A DNA stretch of 64,000 nt from Adiantum capillus-veneris (GCA_014529385.2 CM043959.1:87550529-87614528), one strand, 5' to 3'. Numbered from the stretch's first letter, positions 1-10,657 are shown. The notes: generated by a model from the letters alone, not told the origin. A program made the numbers and translations.

Positions 1-2
1 AT

Positions 3-161
3 CGACGGAGGCTCCATCAGAGGATCAGGACTATCCTAGCACGACATGCGAGACGTCCAATACGACTATTCACAGAGGCGGATATTGATGATGCTCTTCA
101 CCGACTGATGCAGTACATCCTCGGACAGCACCGGATGCCGAGCATCATCTTCGGACATTGA
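3..161 (+). other. 3' end of an unidentified reading frame
   Basis: An open frame runs in from the window edge and ends at a TGA at 159-161, giving about 52 residues rich in Arg, His, Ile and Leu, with the ending HRMPSIIFGH. I do not recognise the family. It lies on the opposite strand to the RF3-like exon, within or beyond that gene's first intron. It may be the tail of a transposon gene or chance. It is too short to judge. Confidence 0.2.
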
Positions 162-261
162 TGTTCATTTTAGCTTTTATTTTTCCACCAAGATCGTATC
201 AGTTTGGTCTAATAAGTTATTTTGGCCTTTTGAAGACGTTTAATGAAACATTTCATTTCAT

Positions 262-265
<4 letters not shown>

Positions 266-334
<69 letters not shown>

Positions 335-345
335 CACACACACAC
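266..345. repeat. (CT)n and (CA)n microsatellite inside the first intron
   Basis: A (CT)n run at 266-330 is followed by a short (CA)n run to about 345. Seen from the minus-strand gene, the intron donor runs straight into (TG)n and then (GA)n, so the repeat begins less than ten bases into the intron. Confidence 0.95.
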
Positions 346-351
346 TCTCAC

Positions 352-756
352 CAGAGTGGTTTTTCCAGCATCAGGATGCGAGATAATGGCGAAGTTGCGA
401 CGTTTGGAGATCTCCTTGGCAAGAAACTCAGTAGAAGAAGAGGAAGCCTCTTTATCCTCATGAAGTGAGCTATCTGAAAGTCTGGAAGAATGAGCAGCAG
501 CATCCAATGGTTCTGGAGGCGGGTCAAAATCGCGTGAGAGGGGCTCCACAATTGGATCACGGAGAGAGAGCAAGGAGTGTCCATTCGTCGCAAGATGGAT
601 GGTTGGCTTCTCAGAGACAGCTGCAGAAGAGTTGGGGGCCTCTCCAGAGCTGCATGAGATGCAGTTGCTTCGACGTTGCCTACAGGAACTGGAAGAATGA
701 AGTTGCAAACCATGCAAACTCTTTGAGGATAAGCTCATCACATTCAGAGAGGCCAT
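352..756 (-). CDS. Exon 1 of a chloroplast RF3-type (prfC-like) translation GTPase
   Basis: The exon encodes 135 residues from ATG at 756. Residues 1 to about 40 are rich in Ser, Arg and hydroxylated residues with hardly any acids (start MASLNVMSLSSKSLHG), as in a chloroplast transit peptide. A variable Ser/Pro/Glu linker follows. From about residue 113 comes KEISKRRNFAIISHPDAGKT, which contains the G1 P-loop and the SHPDAGKTT signature that separates class II release factor 3 from LepA (AHIDHGKST) and TypA (AHVDHGKTT). RF3 recycles class I release factors from the ribosome using GTP; a plastid role is inferred from the leader. The exon ends after a complete codon at a GTGAGA donor (phase 0). 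Later exons must lie left of the window or past the repeats; none is visible. Transcription would run leftward out of the window. Start choice: first ATG of the frame, with the transit peptide directly after it. Confidence 0.72.
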
Positions 757-1542
757 TATTTGTGTTTGTGTATGTGCGCGCGCGTTCTCCCTGTTTTAGT
801 GTGGCTAGTTATATTTCAAAACCGAGAAAATGCAGCCACTGTGGCTGGAAGAAGACGGGATCCTCAAATGCACCAAGCTTTGAATACACACGAAGAGGGG
901 AGCAGTCATCCCAATATAGGGTAAAAGACCCAACTTAAGGACACTAAAAATGTCGGGCCAACATGTGATGTGAAATTCTGAAGTTCGAATGGTGGAGAAT
1001 GTAGCTCAGGATGCTGCCAAACTGGTAAAGAAATCTTGAAGGCTTTTTTGCTCAATGAACAGTAAATGTGATAGGCGTTTGTGCCTTTCCGTTTAAAAGA
1101 ATCACCCCCTATGCCAGCATCGACCCTGCATAAAAGAAGGTCATATTGGTCACAACATTCAAACACTCTCTGGCCAGCCAGAAGCTATTGCATCAGTTAA
1201 TGTAGACCAAGAACGCATCCATAAGTGTATATTCACTAGTGTGCCATTAGTTTTATTTGTTGGGAACAGGGCGGGCCTTATATAGGGACCCATCCGCTTA
1301 TTGGGGCATTTACCCTAAAGCATCTACATTGTTCTACAACCATTATTAAGAGGTGGTAAACCCGCTAGTAGTGTTCTAATGCAACAAGTGTGCATCCAAT
1401 GTTTCAAGAAGGAGGGCCTATACGCAAAAGAAAACACTGTCGAAATCAAAATTTAAAAGGAAAAAACATAAATCCTTTCAAGGATGCGCAATCCCATCAA
1501 AGTAAAGCTTGGGAGTCCCAAATAGTTAGTGTAGTAGTGTGA

Positions 1543-1545
<3 letters not shown>
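757..1545. other. Upstream flank of the RF3-like gene; no gene seen
   Basis: On the minus strand this is the 5' side of the RF3-like gene. A short alternating GC tract (about 775-786) and a TATA-like AAATATAAC (about 809-817 on the minus strand) could belong to the promoter or 5' UTR, but neither is strong. Frames through the area are short and look like chance. Nothing else is recognised. Confidence 0.4.

Positions 1546-1634
<89 letters not shown>
1546..1634. repeat. (TG)n microsatellite, about 44 units
   Basis: An uninterrupted TG dinucleotide run of 89 bases. The Cys-Val peptides that read through it are artefacts. Confidence 0.98.
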
Positions 1635-1636
<2 letters not shown>

Positions 1637-2597
1637 GCATATTACTTCAGATCTTAGCATACTATTTCAAATTACAATCAAAACAGCTTTCAAAAGCTCT
1701 AGGAGTCAGTCAATTGCCACATTATGGTCATCCTTTGCATGCATGAAACGTTTCTTGGATTGTCCGTCGTCGACATGGCTCTCTCATTAGGAAAAATCAA
1801 GTTTTGCGGAGTGTTCATGACATGTGTGAAGCCCGCCTAAGAATCTCATAACTAATTTGTTTGTGCATGTTTTTTTTCATCACATTGATTGCCTAAAAGC
1901 AATTTTGGGAACGATGTACGGAGAGCTATGCCATGTGGCAATTTGGTATTGGTAGATTAGAAATCACTAAAGAATCATCACCACGATCCTGAGGCATCCA
2001 AATGTCAACCTAGAGTGAGAGTGAGAGAGAAGAGAGAAGATCTTGGCATGAAGAAGATCAAAGGGGTTGATTCCCATTACTCCTTGTAATGAAGTCAATT
2101 TGAGTGCCCATTATAAGAGCTCATTCCTATCCTTCTATCCTAATTTATGCCAAGTTTCCCTGGCAAGGTCCCCAAGCTAAGGTTGGGAAATTAGAAGTCA
2201 TAGGTGCACACAGTGTCATTTGTGTGTTTGAGTGCCTTGTTAATGCACACAGAGATGTGTGTGTGTGTGTGTGTGTGCACGTGCGCACGTGCATGTGACT
2301 ACACATGCACACACATTCTCACTACTATTGAGAATCAATTTTTTGGATCCTAAAAGATCAAGAATACTTTGGAGATTTAGTAATTCCTTCACATATTAAA
2401 ATTTCATCTTAAGTCAAATATACTAGAGGATACTCTCAATGATTGTTGACTTCGATAAAAAATTCAATATTGGTATGTGAGAACTAGCCCTTGGTTTTAA
2501 GTTAGATAAAATTTACATTGTGGATGTAAAAATATACCTATTCACTTATGATCAAGTCTTTGGCTTTTTAATGACTATTTGCTATTGTTAATGGACT
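1635..2597. other. Intergenic DNA, no gene seen
   Basis: AT-rich single-copy-looking sequence with no convincing frame. It holds a purine-rich GAGAGAGAAGAGAGAAGA stretch near 2020-2040 and the alternating purine-pyrimidine tract listed separately. Confidence 0.5.
2254..2316. repeat. Alternating purine-pyrimidine tract with overlapping palindromes
   Basis: A (TG)n run passes into a perfect 18-bp palindrome TGCACGTGCGCACGTGCA (2276-2293) and then a 9-bp stem GTGCATGTG / CACATGCAC with loop ACTA (2289-2310), followed by CA repeats. Alternating sequence of this sort is prone to Z-DNA or cruciforms. Confidence 0.85.
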
Positions 2598-2725
2598 TGT
2601 CATGCCAAGGGCGTACCCGGGCCAGGTGGCCGACTACCAGTGTGGAATGGGGATGCAAGGGCCAAAGGGCTATATATGGGGGGTTGGGTGGTGAATCCGG
2701 ACTAGGCAGTCCTTTGGGCATTATA
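2598..2725 (+). repeat. R1 5' LTR
   Basis: Starts TGTCATG and ends GGGCATTATA. It matches 8141-8257 over about 115 bases, including ACCCGGGCCAGGTGGC and the TATA-box-like GGGCTATATATG followed by GGGGTTGGG. The exact end is uncertain because the usual CA end is absent. Confidence 0.75.
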
Positions 2726-2738
2726 CTTGTATCAGAGC
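2726..2738 (+). other. R1 primer binding site, tRNA-iMet type
   Basis: TTGTATCAGAGC directly after the 5' LTR differs by one base from TGGTATCAGAGC, the complement of the 3' end of plant initiator tRNA-Met. Position and sequence fit minus-strand priming. Confidence 0.75.
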
Positions 2739-3480
2739 ATGGTCTATTTTGGGAAGAAGGTGTGGAGCCACTGATTCATTGCATGCTCATGCAAGGGAGG
2801 GCGTGCACGACCGCGTGCTAAGCGAGGAAGGTGAAGCCGAAGTTGAATCGCTTGTGCAAGGCATCTAAGCCCAGGAGGGAGCAAGGGCTTAAGTCCCCTC
2901 CACGGAATCAGGTGGGGTTGGGCTCGTTGGGGACGCCATCACCTGCGCTACAGAACTTGTCACAGGGTTGTCACCCTTTGAGCAACACATGCTCGCGGTG
3001 CAACTCTCTCTCAGCTTGCTCGTCGGCAGCACAAAGCCATTGCTGTTTTCTTTCCTCAAGTTCACATACAAGCGCCAAAGGCCAAGGGCCCTAAGGCACT
3101 TAAAGAAATTTAAGGGAGGGTACCCATAGTCGGGTCCCCCCCCCCCCCCTCCCCCCCCCCCCTCCTTCCTCTCAAGCTTGGAAGTCACCTTATGAGGTCG
3201 TACAAACATCACCGACGGCACCCCAAGCTTTGCACGAACCTCAGCAATCTTTGTTGTAGTAAATTTTGCAAAAAAAAATCAATCTCCAAGTTTTCGACAA
3301 ACCTTGGATATCGACAGTGGTTTTTGCACGGCTTGGTTTCTCGACGATCATACATCTTTGAATTGCGGTTGTGGTCCTAATTAGCACGGCTAATTATCGA
3401 CATTTACGGTGCAGACTACGGTTATGAACTTTTTTGGATTAAAGGTATTCTTTTTATTTTCCTAGCACTGCACAGTGTCA
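2739..3480 (+). other. R1 leader with split poly-C tract
   Basis: Untranslated leader between primer site and gag. It holds C14-T-C12 at 3136-3162, which is G-rich on the minus strand and could form quadruplex or i-motif structures. No gene is visible. Confidence 0.6.
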
Positions 3481-3481
3481 C

Positions 3482-4612
3482 CATGGATTCGGATAACAAC
3501 ATGACTTCCTCCCAAAAATGGCTCGCGGCCGAATACTTCCATGGAGGGTACCCGCGAAGCTACGGGCAGGAGATGACGCTTACGAATTGCTTGATATTTA
3601 AGAATTTCGGGCACTTCAAGCACGTATGTCGGTGATGGAAACGAATTTTGCATCACTAAGTAAAAATGTGAGTAAATTATCCACTCTAGTGGTACAATTT
3701 ATGCAACAGTAGGTCAAGGGTCTTGTTGACACACACATGCATGAGCACGTAGCCGATCAGAGGCAGGGTACTCCTGGTCAAGGACAAGGTCACCCTGCAG
3801 ATTCTCTGCACTCATCTCACTGCAAAGGAGGTGAACTAGTTGTTGAAAAATACGAAGCCACCCACTTTTAAGTGAGAGGACCGAAAGCGCAATAAGGATG
3901 CAGTGAATATCTTTCTAAGCAAGTGGGACGCAATTCATGCCTTACGGCATACTCCGGATACAGTCAAGGCACTTTAGACAATTCTGACTCTGGAAGGCAA
4001 GGCCTATAAATGGTGGATGTCTCTCAAGGAGAAGAACATCATACCACAGAGTTGGGTAGCTTTTGAGGCTATGTTTAGAAAAGAGTTCCTGCCCACGAAT
4101 GAGGTAGATAGAAATTGGATGGCTTGGGACATGTGTTCCATGCGCCAACACCCATTATTGCTTGAATACATCTCACACTATCAGATGTTATCCTCAAGTT
4201 GGAAGGGTTAGACACCTTTCAACAAGTACGTGAGTTTATCCGTGGTCTGACGCCAGAGCTTAAGAAGCACGTCAAGACTCAGGACCCCAAAACACTTGAG
4301 GAGCCCATAGTGAAAGCTCACATTCATGATGATCCAGATGATAAGAAATCACATAGTACTCACGTGCCTACTAATACACATGGTAATACACGCACACAGC
4401 ATGGGCACAATAAAAGAAAATTTATGGTAACCAACTCAGAAGCATCTAAGAAACCCAAGGGGTCTCGAGGTCCTCTCTCTACTGAGGATTTTGAGAAGGC
4501 TAAAAAAGAGAAGTTATGTTTTCAATGCTTGGGAAGCGGCCATGGAAAAAAGGATTATCCCAAGGGGAAATCTGTTGCTCAAGGCAAGGAGAAAGCAGTA
4601 CACATGGTGTAG
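3482..4612 (+). pseudogene. R1 gag region
   Basis: Broken coding region for the particle-forming Gag protein. The part from about 3.95 to 4.3 kb translates to capsid-like pieces (for example ALTLEGKAYKWWM-type wording and FIRGLTPELKKHVK), typical of the retrotransposon gag fold. Near 4.5 kb comes a lysine-rich stretch with a zinc-knuckle-like CFQCLGSGHGKKD, as expected for the nucleocapsid end. It sits directly before the protease region. Confidence 0.65.
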
Positions 4613-6600
4613 TTGTTGCCTCTTAAGTCTTCCTCACGATTCTCCAAGGTGGAGGTAACACACACCGAGGTGGTGCATGAATGTTGTATCACAGCTTCCA
4701 TGAGGCAACAAACCTTTGGTTCACATGAGCTAGTGCATATGCACAGATCTATTCAAGGGCACAAGGTGCGTATCTCGGTAGATGACATTGCTACTCACAA
4801 TTTCATTAACTACTTATTAGTGAAAAGGCTCAAATTGCCACAAACTCTCGTTGGAAATTCAAGGCTATTCCACATCCTTGGATTTCTAAGTTATGAACAT
4901 GGAGAGGGCAGATGTGGTCCTTGGTAGAGAGTGGTTGCATAGCCTAGGACCATCACTGAAGTGTAGCTACAAGCACAACAATCTGATGTTTGAATCCCAT
5001 GGCGCACATGTGTTGTTGTTAAGAGAGAAGGATGTGCCTTCCTCACCATTGATATGTACAAAAGAGCTTATGGAGCTCACTTCTAATAATGAAATAGAAG
5101 AAGTTTTCTTGAATTACTCATTGTGTCATTTTCTTCAAATGTTGAATGTATTGAACATTCCTCAACACCGCATGCTTCTCTCTCTTCTCTTCCAGCAATG
5201 GCTACTACTCTCTCTTCTCAACAAGCAAAGGTTGCTAGTCAGTTAAAAGGTTTATTAATGGAATTTCAAGATGTTTTTTCCTAATGATTTATCATCAGGA
5301 TTACTGTCTACACAATCTGGGCAACATGGCATACATGTGGTTGCAGGCAGTAAACCAATTAGTAAGCCACCCTACAAAATGAGTCATTTTGAGGTTGCTT
5401 AGGTGGAATGTCATCTTGCTGACTATCTTAGTAGAGGGTTTTTTCAATCGAGTACTTCACCATGGGCTTCTCCTATCCTATTGGTGAAGAAAAAGGATGG
5501 TAGTATGCGCATGTGCGTAAACTACCATGGTTTAAATGCGGTCACTGTTAAGAACAAGTACCCATTACCACGCGGGGATGAGCTGTTCGACAAGCTCACT
5601 CATGCTCGAATTTTTACGAAGATAGACTTGTGGTCGGGATATCACCAAGTACGTATTCGCCTTGCTGATATATCCAAAACTGCATTCCGAACAAGGTTTG
5701 GACATTACGAGTTTTTGGTTATGCCTCTTGGGTTAACCAATGCGCCCGCAACTTTCATGACACTCGTGGATAATGTCTTCAGACCGTACTTTGGCAAGTT
5801 TGTTATTGTTTTTTTCTTGATGACATTCTCGTATATAGTACTTCTGAGGAAGAGCACTTGCAACATTTGAGGCAAGTGTTTGAATTACTAAGAGCAAACA
5901 ACTTATATGCCAAAGAATCAAAGTGTGACTTTCTCAAGGAGGAAATTCACTATCTAAGGCATGTTATCTCAGCTAATGGGTTGCACATAGACCAATCCAA
6001 AGTGGATGCCATTCGGAGGTGGCTTTCTCCCAAAAATATGAAAGAGTTACATATTTTCTTGGGATTTGCACGTTTTAATCGACGGTTCGATAAAAACTAT
6101 GCTCATATTGATGTGCCAATGACGGACCAGCTGAAAGGCAAAGGGAAAACCTTTCGATGGCTCAACATCAAAGTTTTGATACGCTCAAGGATGCATTAGC
6201 TACAGCTCCTATTCTAGCTATCGTGGATCCTTTGAAGCAATTCGTTTTGAAAATGGATGTCAGTAACCGTGCTATTGGAGCAGTCCTTCTACAGGAGGGG
6301 AGGCCAATTGCATTTAAAAGCAAGAAGCTTGATTCGGCACAACAGAATTATTCTTCTTATGAACGCGAACTCTATGCAATAGTGTCTAACTTAAAGACAT
6401 GGTGGCATTATTTGTATGGAGCTCAGTTTGAGATTGTGTTTGACAACGAAAGCATAAAATGGTTTACACAATAAGCTGACTTGAAGGGTCGAAAGGCCAA
6501 GTGGGCTGAGATTCTTTAGGAGTATGACGCAAAGCTCCGATATCGTAATGGACGATACAATGTGGTGGCTGATGCTCTTAGTCGTATGCCTCAGATCAAT
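4613..6600 (+). pseudogene. R1 protease, reverse transcriptase and RNase H region
   Basis: In order: a retropepsin-like region at about 4.75-5.0 kb with the closing motif VVLGREWLHSLGP; reverse transcriptase at about 5.4-6.1 kb with [33 protein letters not shown] and [15 protein letters not shown], the core Ty3/gypsy RT blocks; and RNase H at about 6.2-6.6 kb with DVSNRAIGAVLLQ, YSSYERELYAIV and VVADALSRMP. Together these copy the RNA genome into DNA. The region is fossil, with several breaks. Confidence 0.85.
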
Positions 6601-6699
6601 TCTCTTTTGTTAACGGAATTTCGAAGTGAATTTTTGGATTCTCTGAAGGGCAAATATGATCATGATGACACATCCTCCAAAGTGTGGAGCCATGTGCAA

Positions 6700-8130
6700 A
6701 TAAGGGATCCTTCTCACTCCAATGTTGGTAGTGTTTTGTTAACCTCCACACACAGTTCTCCTTCGTCGAGTGATGAACTACACAGATGGAAGAATTTTTC
6801 CATCGACAATGGGTACCTACTCCATAAAGGGAGAGTTTGTGTACCGACAGACACGGACATTCGGTGCCAAATTCTTTATGAATGTCACAACAGTCCAAGT
6901 GCAGGGCACCCAGGCATTAAAAAGACTTATGCTCTTGTAAGAAGACAATTTTACTGGCCAGGTTTATATGGATTTGTTCAAGACTATGTCTTGCTTTGCC
7001 AAAAATGTCAAGTTAACAAAGCAGAGCGCCTGAAGGTAGGAGGACTCTTACATTCTTTGGAGATCCCCAATGGTAAATGGGAAAATATCTCTATGGATTT
7101 TATTGTGGGTTTACCAACCACTATACAATGTCATGACTTGATATGGGTGGTCGTAGATTGATTGACTAAACTATGCAAGTTTATTGCAACCAAGTCGACC
7201 ATAAAGACTCTAGAATTAGCTAAGTTATTTGTGGACAATTTGTACAAGTTGTATGGATTACCAAGTAACATTGTGAGTGATCGTGATCCCAAGTTTAACA
7301 CTCATTATTGGAGGGTTGTGTTTAAATTATTGGATACACAACTCAACCTCAGTACATCAGATCATCTAGAAACAGATGGTCAATTGAATGAGTTAACCAA
7401 GTGCTAGAGGATATGCTACGAGCATACGTTAGCAAGAAACCAACATACTGGGAAGAGTATCTACCTATTTTTGAGTTTGCTTACAAAAATGTTAAGCATG
7501 TCACGACTGTATTTAGTCCTTTCATGCTAATGTATGGTTTTCAACCTAGGTCACTAGTTACGGTGGGGTTGGCAACCGAAAAACTCCAGCAGGTTAACGA
7601 TTTTATCCAAGACCATATGGATATGATGAAACTCACTCGTCAGAATGTCTGACAAGTGCACGCTCGGTATAAGAAGTACGCTGACAAGAAACATCGGCAA
7701 GTTACCTTCAAGGAAGGGGAAGAGGTATTTTTGCATGTGCCAGAGCATTCAGAAAGTCTGAAGACTGGGCCAACACCTAAATTATCTCTGAAATATTGTG
7801 GACTTTTCAAGATACTCAAGCGAGTTGGTGATCATGCTTACAAAATCTCATTACCAGCACACTCTCGTGTCCATCCGATATTTCATGTAAGCCGTTTACG
7901 TAAACGCTTGCATGGGGATGACAACATCATTGACCAACAAATTTTGGTTGATTTTGTTGAACCGTCTACCCCACCGCTAAGCCTGAGCGAATCCTCGACT
8001 ATCATGATTTATGTACGCATCATCATGTACGTCATCAAGCTTTAGTCAAGTGGAAAGATCGACCTGAAGAAGGTGCCACTTGGGAAAACATTAGTGTTCT
8101 CAAAAAGAAGTTTCCCAAAACACTTCTCCC
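6700..8130 (+). pseudogene. R1 integrase and chromodomain-like tail
   Basis: HHCC zinc module at about 6.88-7.0 kb (ECHN, AGHPGIKKT, CQKCQ), then catalytic core pieces (SMDFIVGLP, VSDRDPKFN) and an SH3-like end (FKEGEEVFLHVPEH, VHPIFHVSRLRKRL). At 8.03-8.11 kb follows LVKWKDRPEEGATWENIS, the hydrophobic and aromatic core of a retroelement chromodomain, which in this group steers integration toward heterochromatin. The region is broken. Confidence 0.85.
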
Positions 8131-8140
8131 CCAAGGGGGG
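8128..8140 (+). other. R1 polypurine tract
   Basis: CAAGGGGGGG lies directly before the 3' LTR start (GTCATGG). This is the expected place of the plus-strand primer. Confidence 0.75.
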
Positions 8141-8257
8141 GTCATGGACCCGGGCCAGGTGGCTGGCTACCAGTATGGAATGGGGATTCAAGGGCCAAGG
8201 GCTATATATGAGGGGTTGGGCGGTGAATCTGGACCACGCAGCCCTTTGGGCATTATA
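8141..8257 (+). repeat. R1 3' LTR
   Basis: Aligns with 2598-2725, with shared GTCATG start, CCCGGGCCAGGTGGC, GGGCTATATATG and GGGCATTATA end. About one difference per ten bases. Confidence 0.75.
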
Positions 8258-9375
8258 GGACCTCTCTGGATCTTGACACTTGAATATTAGCCCTTGAAAG
8301 ACCATTTTTGGTCCTCATAGCTATAGGTTAATAGAGCATTATGATGCCTTCTTTCCTAGCTATTGGCTCTGCAAATCTCACAACATGGTGAGCAAGTAGC
8401 TTCTTCCTCGCTCATGCTTGGATAATTAGTAACGGGGAGAGACTTAATTTGTACCTAAAGCTAAGTCCATGGAAATAGTGGCAGCTTCCTCTTCTTTATA
8501 GGTATGCAAATTCCTTTTGCTACACACGCTTTGATATTGGAGTAATTTTGCATTCTGCTTCTATACTTTGACAATAGTCGCATCTATAATGCAAGCCTGT
8601 GTAATGTTGTGTGATAGTCCTTTTGGTTGCCCAAAGAGAGTGGATTATCGGTGTTGAGCTTGTTTTGAACTTGCTTAGTTATACTTTGAGAAGACATATA
8701 TTAGGATGTTGCTATGGTTTTGTGCATAAACCATTACATAGGTAAAATTAGATGTATAATAATAAACTACTAGTTATAGTACTTTTTGGATAATAGAGGG
8801 AATCTTTTGAACTATGTAAGAGTATATCTCATACGCTTGAACCGGACTTTTTGTGACTTCCAGGTCTTTGAAGGAGAAGTGGTATGCCACATCTTGGCCT
8901 TAGATGCCAGTAGTACCTTGACAAAAGTACTAAGCTTGGGATGTTTTTTTCTCCCTATGATCTGATCATAATCGATTGTGATTAGCAATGCAGATTGTTA
9001 AATTAGATTGTCAAAGAGTAGAGATATGTTTTATTGGACAACTATATATCATTCATTATAGTAGTCTTCTTAGATTCAATTACCTTATATTCTAACTAAA
9101 TTGATTGAATAAAATATTATTCAAATTTATTATGAGAGAGTTGCCACTCATGTGTAATGGTCCATATTCATATAAGACGGGACATTTGCTAATTGACTGC
9201 TTTTGGAATTGAGTTAAGAACTTCACATAATTAGTTCAATTTATTATGAGATAGTTGCCACTCATGTGTAATGGTCCACATTCATATAATAGTTGACATT
9301 TGCATTCAATTGTCAACTATTATAATCTGAATGAAAAGAAAAACTTAGAACCACCTTATTGATAAATGAAACCTC
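8258..9375. other. AT-rich flank between R1 and O, no gene seen
   Basis: No convincing frame. It contains one diverged direct repeat (9121-9190 and 9235-9304), listed separately. Confidence 0.5.
9121..9304 (+). repeat. Direct repeat, two copies of about 70 bp
   Basis: Copies at 9121-9190 and 9235-9304 share TTATTATGAGA, GTTGCCACTCATGTGTAATG and CATTCATATAA at a period of about 114 bp. They are unrelated to the flanking LTRs. Confidence 0.85.
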
Positions 9376-9577
9376 TGTTGGGATTAAAGCCCAAGTGGCC
9401 TCTTATACGGATATGGCCGCCCGCCTAACTTTCTTATCTGTATGTACTCACTTATACTTGTGTGAATAATAAGATTTGGGTGATAACCCTTCAACGAATT
9501 CTCTGCGTACTATGTAAACTCTCTGTCTGTGTATCTTTGTGTGTGTGAGTCGATCTAAGCTCCGCTCCATGAATTCA
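9376..9577 (+). repeat. O 5' LTR, about 202 bp
   Basis: Starts TGTTGGGATTAAAGCCCAAG and ends GAATTCA, so it has TG...CA ends, and is followed by a primer site. No partner copy is seen in the window, so the ends rest on TG/CA and the primer site. Confidence 0.75.
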
Positions 9578-9579
9578 AT

Positions 9580-9591
9580 TGGTATCAGATC
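9580..9591 (+). other. O primer binding site, tRNA-iMet type
   Basis: TGGTATCAGATC two bases after the LTR end is one base from the plant initiator tRNA-Met complement TGGTATCAGAGC. Confidence 0.8.
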
Positions 9592-10641
9592 AAGGTTCAA
9601 TGCGGTTTCGCGTAATCGCGAGCGCGCACTTTTCAGGCAGATTCTGGATCCGAAGCTTGGAAATTCACACTCGGCGTTCCGGTAGTATTTCCAGCAAGCG
9701 ACCTGATGTTTTACACCCCCTTTCGAAGTTGTTTATGTCCTCAGAATTTTGTTCTGAGCACTACATCAAAAGATAGGTTTCAGCCGCAAAGAAACCCGTC
9801 TTGTGTAGATTGGCAAGTAGGAGGTCGGCATCAATATCGGCATCGACATACATCACTCATTAGTCTTCAAAGCATCATCTATAGACCAGGTACACATATA
9901 TATCATCATATATATATATTGCATTTTGCATTGCTACTTCATGTGCTTGCCAGGTTCCAGGGGAGGTGTGGCCAATACGACGGCTTGACACCATTGGCAT
10001 GTAGTGCAGATTGATGTGATTGTGGGTCTGCTAGTTGTGAGTCACACTAGCAGACAGGGTCATAGGACAGTGATTGGTCTATTGTAGGATGTATGCTAGT
10101 TCTGGGTAGTTTGTTGAGCTATCTGAGAGGGTCGTGTGTGAGGTTTTTTGAAGCCAATCACTGGGGGTTGGGTTACCCATTGTGAGGTGGATCAGGTTGC
10201 TGGAATTCCCCTCTACACGCATCCTCTTCGGCGACTTTTATCCCATAGGATGTATGACTTTGTGTAGACACTGGATTGCATCTTATATGTCATGCCATTG
10301 AGGCATTGTTCAGGATTCAGTCTTGAGACAGATACAGGTTCTGTGATCGCTCAGACAGGAGACAGTGTATGCTTACAGGATAGCATATTACAGAGATTTT
10401 TAGATTTGTCACTGGTCAGCTATTTATGGTTGTTTTTTAGCTATCTTTTGGTTTCCAGAGCTCAGTTTACAGGGGAGACTCTATTTATGGTTGTTTACAG
10501 TTTATAGCTCAAAAACAACCATAAATAGCTGACCAGTGACAAATCTAAAAATCTCTGTAATATGCTATCCTGTAAGCATACATTGTCTCCTGTCTCAGCG
10601 ATCACAGAACCTGTATCTGTCTCAAGACTGAATCCTGAACA
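9592..10641 (+). other. O untranslated leader
   Basis: About 1 kb between primer site and gag. Short frames exist but resemble nothing. It contains a compact hairpin (10026-10055) and the left arm of a long inverted repeat (10291-10657). Confidence 0.6.
10026..10055 (+). repeat. 30-base near-perfect hairpin in the O leader
   Basis: GTCTGCTAGT pairs with ACTAGCAGAC across TGTGAGTCAC, which itself nearly pairs (TGTGA with TCACA), so almost the whole 30 bases form one stem. Leader hairpins of retroelements often serve RNA packaging or dimerisation; that role is inference here. Confidence 0.85.
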
Positions 10642-10657
10642 ATGCCTCAATGGCATG
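10291..10657. repeat. 147-bp inverted repeat spanning the O gag start
   Basis: The left arm 10291-10437 and right arm 10511-10657 are reverse complements with about two mismatches, separated by 73 bases. The right arm contains the gag ATG at 10642, so the left arm is an inverted copy of the leader end and gag start. Within the spacer, TATTTATGGTTGTTT appears again as a short third copy. Confidence 0.95.

Larger units (their letters stand above)
2598..8257 (+). mobile_element. R1: old Ty3/gypsy chromovirus with very short LTRs
   Basis: A 5.7-kb fossil with terminal direct repeats of about 120 bp, a tRNA-iMet-type primer site, gag with a zinc-knuckle-like motif, protease, reverse transcriptase, RNase H, integrase and a chromodomain-like tail, then a G-rich polypurine tract. 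The order PR-RT-RH-INT-chromodomain marks a chromovirus. The small size and short LTRs recall the Reina lineage, though the lineage is not settled. The two LTRs differ at roughly one base in ten by eye, so the insertion is old. It is broken, with many breaks along the coding part. A possible imperfect target duplication is GGACT (2593-2597) and GGACC (8258-8262). Confidence 0.85.

Noticed and set aside
158-463. Open frame with a long Ser-Leu run
   Set aside because: It is the (CT)n microsatellite read in frame, antisense to the RF3-like exon.
906-1166. Minus-strand 86-codon frame
   Set aside because: No recognisable motif or codon pattern, and no splice-linked neighbour.
1539-1790. Cys-Val repeat proteins
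   Set aside because: Pure (TG)n microsatellite translation.
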